A DNA stretch of 64,000 nt, taken from the NCBI GenBank assembly GCA_030789695.1, contig CM061142.1:276265043-276329042 (forward strand), given 5' to 3'. Position 1 is the stretch's first letter, and every line of letters starts with the position of its first letter. Under the pieces are notes generated by a model. The model had not been told where the DNA came from, searched no databases, and worked only from the letters and a program-made list of their open reading frames with translations. Both the position numbers and the translations under genes were made by a program. Positions 57,193 through 64,000 of this stretch are shown here, piece after piece. This stretch comes from Scilla litardierei (lineage: Eukaryota; Streptophyta; Magnoliopsida; Asparagales; Asparagaceae).

Positions 57193-58153
57193 ATGGCTAA
57201 AATTGCAAGTGTCGATTTCGAAGTGCTGGATGCATCACGAAGAAACTATCTGAGCTGGCAGCTCGATATGAAGTTTCATCTGCGGGCAAAGTCCCTCATT
57301 TCTGTTGTGACTAATGATGAAAATGTAAGCGATATAGAAAAGGTGCAAGCCATTATCTATATTCGCCGCCATGTGGACAAGACCCTAAAGGCTGAATACC
57401 TTACGGTCGAAGATCCACTTGAGCTATGGACTTCCCCTGAGGATATGTATAAACATCAGAAAGATGTTATACTCCCATAGGTACGATATGAGTGGGAGAA
57501 CCTGAGACTACAGGACTTTAAGTCCATTGCTGAGTACAACTCAGCACTTTTTAGCATCACCTCACGCCTGAAGTTGTGTGGTGAAAAAGTCTCAGAAGAT
57601 CGCATGCTGGAAAAGAGGTATACGTCCTTCCATGAAAAAGATGCGATACTAATGCAGCAATACCAGGTTTGCAAGTTCACCAAGTATTCTGAGCTGCTGT
57701 CATGTGTACTCATGGCTGAACAAAACAGAGAGCTTCTCCTCGTCACTCACAATATGCGCCCCCTGGCACTGTCCCCTCCCAGAAGCTCACAATGCCTCTT
57801 CTTCTCGAAAGAAGAGGGACACCAAAAGAAAAGAAAGACCACAGAAAGGGGGACAGAACACAAGGGCTAGGGGCCAAGTCCAGCAACGAAGAAATGAAAG
57901 TAAGGGGAAGTTCACCTGGCGCAGAAATGACAAAAATAGAGATGATGCACTCCCACCCAAGAGGGAATGGGAAGACCAGTGCTGTAGCTATGGCATGAAA
58001 GGCCACTGGTCCAGAGTGTGCAGAACTCTGCAGCATCTCCAGGATTTGTATAAAGAGAACAAGAAAAATAAAGCTGAAACAAACCTGATGACCTCTGATG
58101 TTCCAGTCAAGTTTGCAGCTGACGACTTCAAAAATGATGACATGCTTGATTAG
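57193..58153 (+). pseudogene. gag: gag of element J (copia), broken
   Basis: Starts MAKIASVDFEVLDASRRNYL, with a copia gag N-terminus and the Trp of YLSWQLDMKF. A TAG at 57478-57480 follows DVILP; the same frame continues with YEWENLRLQDFKSIAEYNSALF, a typical UBN2 region. A shift near 57740 leads to a frame with the zinc knuckle CCSYGMKGHWSRVC, where the second Cys of CX2CX4HX4C is Tyr. Ends at 58153. Capsid role inferred from the family; this copy is dead. Confidence 0.9.
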
Positions 58154-58659
58154 CCCCTATTTTTATCTTAGCAATTTATTTTGAGAATAATTTATGTTAT
58201 GAGAGCATTTGAATTATGTAATTTGTTTTGAATGAAAATGTTTATCTGAAAATGCATGTGCATATACGATTCATCTTTTAATAGATGAACTGCTCTCATG
58301 ACTGATTAGTAGACAATAAACACATATGGTCTTTCAATAAAAAGCCCAACATCAGGGCCATATTGAAGATCCAGGGAATGCAACACTGTTTCCGCCAAAT
58401 GACACAGAAACAAAAATAAAGGATGCACTAATCTCTCCGAATTCCAAAAGAAACTTACGAAGTTTGAAGGACATCCGTTTCAACGGATTCCATTTGGAAA
58501 CAGCAAATGTAAATAAAAAACAAATTACTGTATGTAACGTCTCAAGAAAAAGGAGTAAAATCCATATTTGAACGTTTTGAGAGCCTTACAGGACTCAACC
58601 ATACAAAGATTCGAAGAAAGGAAGCGAAATTAAACGGAGCACCTGAAGTGCCCGACATC

Positions 58660-61330
58660 AGCTAAGTTTTTACACTGGCATGATAGACTTGGCCACCCTG
58701 GATCAGTGACGATGCACCACATCTTATCCCATGGGTATGACTTGAAGAACCAGAAGATTCTTCAGAAGGGAGAATTCCCTCACATCCCTTGCTATAAGAG
58801 AAAACTAATTACAAGGCCATCTCTACGAAAAATTGAAAAAGAATCTCCACGCTTCCTCAAAAAGAATATAAGGAGATAGATGTGGATAAAATCCACCCCA
58901 TATTGTGCTATTTCAGTACTTCATTGTACTGATAAATGCATCCTCAGAATATTCGTATGTGTGTCTACTACAGACCCGCAAACTTAGCATTTCCAAAGCT
59001 ATTGGCATAAAAATAAAAATATTGCGGGCACATTTCCCAGACAATAAAATATAGAAAATAAGTCTGGTTAATATTGGAAAATATACCTCCTGGTCAATTC
59101 AAGAGTACCGCCAAGCAACGGGAATAGAAAATGAACATACAAGTGCCACATGTTCATACCCAAAATGGGTTGGCAGAGTCACTGAAAAGTAGACTACAAT
59201 GGATTAAACGTCCATTAAATCCCGATTGCCTATGGATGCATGGGTACATGCAAATTCTGCATGCTGCATCGTAAATGAAAATTAGACCATCTGGAGGTCA
59301 GAGTCCCCAATGCAACTTGCATATGGAATGCCACTAAACATTTCTCATCTGAGAATCTTCGGTCGCGCAGTTTAAATCCTCATCGCACCACCACAGAGGA
59401 CAAAAATGGGTCCTCAACATCGCCTAGGTATCTATGTAGGGTTTGACTCACCCTTAATTATAAGATACCTAGGACCCCAAACAGGAGACGTATTTAAGGC
59501 ACATCTTGAAGACTGTGATTTCGATAAGACAAGTTTCCCCAAAATAGGCCCAGATACTGAGAAATCTGGTGCAAAGCAAATTATAACGTGGGATACAAAA
59601 AGTTTGACCCACCATGATCCGGTAAAAAAATAATGTGAAGATAAGATCTTGAAGATCCTCTACGTATAGAGCAATATTCACCAGTTACCGGACTCATTTA
59701 CTGACAACCAGAAGATTGTCAGATCACACATCCCTGCTGCAAAAACTCCAGCTAGGATTAACATCCCCGAGAATGGATGCAATCCACCAGCAGCATAAGT
59801 GGTTGATCCTCAACAGAAGAGAGGCAGACCACTAGGCTCCAAGGACATAGACTCCTGGAGACCTTAAGACAATACTACCACAGGACAATGAGCTCCTGTC
59901 CACACCCTCACCCTTCCCGGAATCCACTGCAGAGGAACTGCCGGGAAAAACTGAAATTGAAAGTAAATGTTATACGTACTGGGGAGCTGCTGGACAGATA
60001 GAACATAAATTGTCGACAATGTATTCACGTATCATATTGCCATGTACATCGCAAAAGCGATGATGTTTATAAATTAGCGTTCCATACTCCGTTGCTAGTA
60101 TGCAAACGTAGAGATTGACCAAATGTGGAACAAGGAAATAAAAAGATGAGCTGGACTCACTTAGGAAACGTGAAATGTTCGGACCTGAAGTCCAGACACC
60201 AAAAGGTGTCAAACCTGTGGATAAAATAAAGTATTGCACATGTAAGAAAAATAAATACAAAATCGTATGATATACAGTACAACCTATAGCCCAAGGAAAA
60301 TTTCGCTAAAACTAGGGATCGAACAAATTAAAACGAGCATCTCATAAATGATGCATCAGTCTCCCTAAGTTATCAAAAGCGAATACCTTACGATTTGGCA
60401 AAGGAAAATTTTGGATAAGCTGTTATTGGATTTTGTGACGGCATACCTTCGTGGATATTTTGGTACAGCTAATTTCCATATTTCCTTAAATGCCTGAATA
60501 GACTTCGGGACGTCTATTCAATTGAAGAAAAACAATAAGTATAATAAATAAATGTACAACCAAGAGAATCATTTAACAAATCAATGATTCCTACTGACGG
60601 TTGTCTTTGCATCTAAGCAAAGAATATGATTAGAGATCGTAGTTGTAAACAACTAAAATCTCATCGGATCTCCTGAAGAGAAAACCGAAACATCTGTTCA
60701 AGCCTGATAATTAAACATGAAATGAAAGACCTAGGCAAATATAAAGTCATGGCTCATAGAATCCTGTTACAAACGCCCAGAAGTGCGTTGGAGAAAGTAA
60801 AAGGACCATTGACATCCAAAGTACACCTAGGGTAGTATACTTAATGGATGTACAAAAAGAACCCTTCCGATCGCTGGAAGAGGGGGAGGATATAACTGGT
60901 CCTAAAGTCTCTTATCTAAGTGCAATCAGGCAATCCTGGCTAACTGCATGTGTCCCGATATAGCTATTGTAGTAAACTCATTAGCCAGAGATAGTTGGCA
61001 CCTAAAAGGGCCATTAGACCGGAGTTAAGCCTTCTGCGCTTCCTCAAAGGGTCGAAAGATTTGGACTTACAATATGAAGTATCATCCTCCAATGTTCATG
61101 CAAATGCAGGTTACAGGTCCGGTCCCTATACTGAGAAATCACAGAACGGGTACCCAAAGTGGGATGGCCATCTACTGCAGATCTGCAAAGTAATTTATGA
61201 TGGCGACATCATCCTATCATTTCGAGATCCTCACCACACCAATGGTGTATTTGAGGGCGCCGCTGGTGCATCACATTCCAGTGACGATTGGGATAGAGGC
61301 TGGTATTGTAGAGCTGACCACATAGTCTGA
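58660..61330 (+). pseudogene. pol: pol remnant of element J (copia), heavily decayed
   Basis: Recognisable pieces in order: the pre-integrase HWHDRLGHPGS box (about 58670); the integrase end with GPQHRLGIYVGFDSP (59406 on); an RT start with FGPEVQTPKGVKPVDK (about 60178-60225); TAYLRGYFG (about 60440), like the RT TAYLYG stretch; and an RNase H trace NAGYRSGPYTEKSQNGY (about 61095-61145), like the usual DAGYLSDPHKARSQTGY. Many stops and deletions separate them. No YVDD box found. The protease is not clear. Confidence 0.8.
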
Positions 61331-61489
61331 AGACCACATCAGAGGCGACGATACTTAGCACACCTCTCCAGAGTTTCTGCATTCAGCAGCTACTTAATTG
61401 TCATAACTTTGTAATCTGCGTATATTTTCGGAATGTTGTAAATATGAGTGATGAGATGAGCCTAAGAGATCTGAAAGCCTAAGCGCTTT

Positions 61490-61860
61490 TACAGATCAGG
61501 GGGATTTGAGAGAATTTGTACTCTTTTCCCTTAGCTATGGTTTTTCCTGCTGGGTTTTCCATAGCCAACGGTTTTAATGAGGCAAATCACTCAACTCTGG
61601 ATCCTAAAGAATCCACCCCTCTGTGACGGTCAGAATTCAGAAGTATTCATGAGCAGAGTCACTTGTACAAATCAGGGGGAGTTAAAGAGCATTTGTACTC
61701 TTTTTCCTTAACTATGGTTTTTCCCACTGGGTTTTCCATAGTTAAAGGTTTTTACGAGGCAAACCTCACCAACTCAGGATCTTGAAGTATCCACCCCATG
61801 TGAGACTCTTATTACGCTCAGAATCCCGAATTACTCTTGAGCAGAGTCCACACCTATGGC
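61490..61860 (+). repeat. Tandem duplication in the 3' non-coding region of J
   Basis: Two diverged units of about 185 bases, each with CAGATCAGGGGG or CAAATCAGGGGG, then TTTGTACTCTTTT, GCTATGG or ACTATGG, and GGGTTTTCCATAG. The second ends just before the polypurine tract. Confidence 0.85.
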
Positions 61861-61874
61861 TGGATAAGGGGGAG

Positions 61875-62020
61875 TGTTGTGAATGGAAATAACCAGAGTC
61901 GGTTAGGATTGCAGGTATCTTAGAGATACGCCCATATCTATGTATTCTATCTTTCTACTCTCCTACCATGCCTATAAATAAAGGGCTGGGAGTTCCTCCC
62001 CCAGGAGTTGATTCATAACA
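61875..62020 (+). repeat. 3' LTR of element J
   Basis: 146 bases, matching 55449-55595, preceded by the purine tract and followed by CAAAT. Confidence 0.95.
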
Positions 62021-62025
62021 CAAAT

Positions 62026-62671
62026 CTAAAATTTAACTTTTAAATTTAAAGATCTAAAATTTAGAGCTTGAAGCATTTTTATCACATAAAACTAGGTTTC
62101 ATAAAATTATCAAATAATTTTAAAACCTAAGCTTTAAAATTTTAACGATACATTTCTAAGATTAAAATATCGCATAAAATAATCTTGAAACCTATATGTA
62201 ATTTAAAAGAAACAAACTTATTATTGCATCTCATGAGAATACAATTTTCTTTATATCACATATTCTTTAAAAAACAATTTTAAAACAAGTTTAAAATCAT
62301 TTGAAATTAATTTTAAAAAACTTTCGGATAAATCCCTTAAAAAAATTTCAATCTTTATGCAACCAAAAATATGAATTTTCAATATCATCGCATGAAATAA
62401 AATATTCCTTTTATGTTACATAAACTTTATAAAATTTTTAAATGCATGCTAAAATTATTTTATCTTATAAAATAAAATTTTAAAAAACATTTGAACATGA
62501 GAGACCTATTTAAATTTAACGCATAAAAATTAAATCGTCCCAAATTTTTTTATGTTGCAAAACAATTTTAAAACACAAAATATTATTTTAACATAAAGTT
62601 AAAATTGCCGTATGTTCAAAACAAGCAATTAAAGGATTTAAAATCGTCGCAAAAATAGATCTACAAGCATA
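62026..62671 (-). other. AT-rich leader of I between J and the primer site
   Basis: Very rich in A and T, with many TTTTAAA-like words. It has no open frame of interest and continues the leader interrupted at 55448. Confidence 0.7.
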
Positions 62672-62689
62672 ACCGTGGCTTTGATACCA
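62672..62689 (-). other. Primer binding site of I (initiator tRNA-Met)
   Basis: Minus strand TGGTATCAAAGCCACGG, one base inside the LTR. One base differs from the usual TGGTATCAGAGC. Confidence 0.85.
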
Positions 62690-62690
62690 C

Positions 62691-64000
62691 TGTAGGGGTT
62701 TTGACGGACCCTCAGAGCTCGGATCTGTGTCCTCCCTAAGTCGGACGGATCACAGGGGCATAAAGCGCAGCGGAAAATCAAAAACTAAGTTAGCTAAACA
62801 ATTTAGCTAGGCTATGAGAGAGCCAGAACCTAGCCCGATCTATACTATCTTGAGGTGGATCTGACCACCCCAAGAGGGAACTATTCTACAGCGACAAAAT
62901 TAAATCTACACTAAAAATTGCTTAACCACATACCTGGAATCTCGACCCTGGGGCGGGCAAGATGTACCGCCCCGTCTTCTGATGCTCATCGTAGCCGAAC
63001 CGCCTTGACTCGATCCACCCGAGCCGCCTTGCACCCTCGAACTGATCTACCTGAGCCGACTCCCGTCTCCAAGCCGATCACACGTGGTAGAAAGTTTCAT
63101 TTGAGTAGACCCGCATCTTAGATGTCTGGATCCGAATCCAAATCCCCTTCGTAGTCTTGCTAGGACTAGCCGGGAGAATAGGAAGAAGAGAGAGAATAGT
63201 TTTAGTCGTAGATCGAGCCAGCTCAAAAATTCGGAGCTACTCGATCGAGGACTTGGTGTATTTTTCAACGAAGAGAGTGCACCCCTATTTATATAGGGAG
63301 TCGGCACTCCTACTTTCATTGTGAGTAATGTGGGACTAAAACAAATCAAGGAGAAATTAATTTAGCTAATTAAGCTTTAATTGAAGTTTTAGTAAGCATT
63401 TCATAAATGCCAACTTCAATGAATTAATTCTCCTTATCCATTAAACTTTAGATACCAAACAAGCTATCAATTCGAAGGGCTTCGAATGGTGAACGTGTAG
63501 GAACGAACGTCGACGAATTTTGACTTCGTTTGACCCCTCAAACAATTGCCCAAATTTGGGCAAAAAATAAACTTTCGTAGCGGTCATTAGGGGTTTCAAA
63601 AATACCCCTATTTTTCACTTAAGTTGCGGGCGCGCCCACTAGGCTTAGCGGGCGCGCCCGCCCAAGGCAAGGAGGGCAGGCGTGCCGGCCCGCTGGGCAG
63701 CAAGCGTGCCTGTTGCTACCAGCGGGTGCTCGCCCGCTGCAATTAGCGGGCCGCGCCCGCTTTACAGTGGGTCCAGCGCCTGTTTGTCCTCGCTGATGGG
63801 CTTGTTAGCCCAGTGGGTCTAACCCACTTTGCCTTGGACTGTTTTGCGTTTCTGGGCTTGTTTGAGCTCCGATTTCGACGCGGTTTGAACTTGTGTTTCG
63901 ACCGGGATGATCCCGTCAGCCATGTAACCCTTTCTAATGTATTTGTTCCTACAAATATTGTCGTAACCAATTTACGACACGTTTAATCTTTGTTTGCATC
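62691..64000 (-). repeat. 5' LTR of element I (first 1310 bases in plus coordinates)
   Basis: Starts TGTAGGGGTTTTGACGG and matches 49669 onward; about 1.07 kb more should lie beyond the window. TATA box in CCTATTTATATAGGG (63284-63298); GC-rich block at about 63618-63770. Confidence 0.92.

Larger units (their letters stand above)
55449..62020 (+). mobile_element. Element J: short-LTR Ty1/copia retrotransposon inserted in I
   Basis: LTRs 55449-55595 and 61875-62020 start TGTT and end AACA. The target duplication CAAAT is exact (55444-55448, 62021-62025). The interior carries gag, then a decayed copia pol in the right order, and a polypurine tract, AAGGGGGAG (61866-61874). The short LTRs and duplicated 3' non-coding unit are typical of Ale/Ivana-like copia, but the lineage is not certain. 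Confidence 0.95.
49669..64000 (-). mobile_element. Element I: gag-only copia-type LTR element, 5' LTR running off the window
   Basis: On the minus strand: partial 5' LTR (64000 down to 62691), initiator-Met primer site, hairpin-rich leader (with element J inside), gag remnant, and 3' LTR (52046 down to 49669). The LTR ends TGTAGG/CCTACA are perfect inverted repeats. Without J the interior is about 4.1 kb, with room only for gag, and no protease, integrase or RT is visible. This matches the layout called TR-GAG in plants. ATTCC (49664-49668) is the expected target duplication. Confidence 0.9.

Overview
The window looks like a transposon-rich stretch of a flowering-plant nuclear genome. I find no host gene, rRNA or tRNA gene that I can support. 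Nearly every base belongs to nested LTR retrotransposons. Evidence for a plant: Athila-type Ty3/gypsy elements with a tRNA-Asp primer site, Ty1/copia elements with an initiator-Met primer site, 2-3 kb LTRs and non-autonomous large derivatives. The species cannot be told from this.

Layout (my labels). A: Athila-like gypsy, plus strand, from before base 1 to 22477. It holds a broken pol (3-3465), a broken second ORF (4677-6765) and its 3' LTR (20654-22477). B: Athila-like, minus strand, 8523-20472, inserted in the 3' part of A with target duplication CTATA. It lacks RT, RNase H and integrase but keeps an open gag-protease ORF (923 aa) and an open second ORF (730 aa). C: copia, plus, its 3' part 22478-27632, interrupted by A inside its gag. 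D: large copia-type non-autonomous element, minus, 27633-43273; C sits in its interior. E: gypsy-type LARD, plus, 31512-41337, inserted in D's LTR with duplication ATTTG. F: decayed copia pol, minus, about 43279-44200. G: Athila-related LTR fragment, minus, 45104-45491. H: Athila-like, plus, from 45492, with 5' LTR, PBS and broken gag-protease. I: gag-only copia-type element, minus, 49669 to beyond 64000, inserted in H's protease region. J: short-LTR copia, plus, 55449-62020, inserted in I with duplication CAAAT.

The insertion order is therefore F, then D, then C, then A, then B, with E entering D independently; and G, then H, then I, then J. Only B carries long undamaged ORFs. Having no polymerase or integrase, it would need these in trans from a complete relative.

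The most interesting signal is structural. The Athila-like LTRs (A, B, H) each carry five stem-loops with one nearly constant loop and different, mutually complementary stems. Orthologous stems in different elements have both arms changed together. The D/I leader has a second, unrelated series built the same way, and the E LTR a third, tandem pair. The Athila-like elements also carry arrays of the 10-base palindrome CTCGGCCGAG at two places: in the LTR before the presumed promoter, and inside the element before a TATA box that would serve the second ORF.
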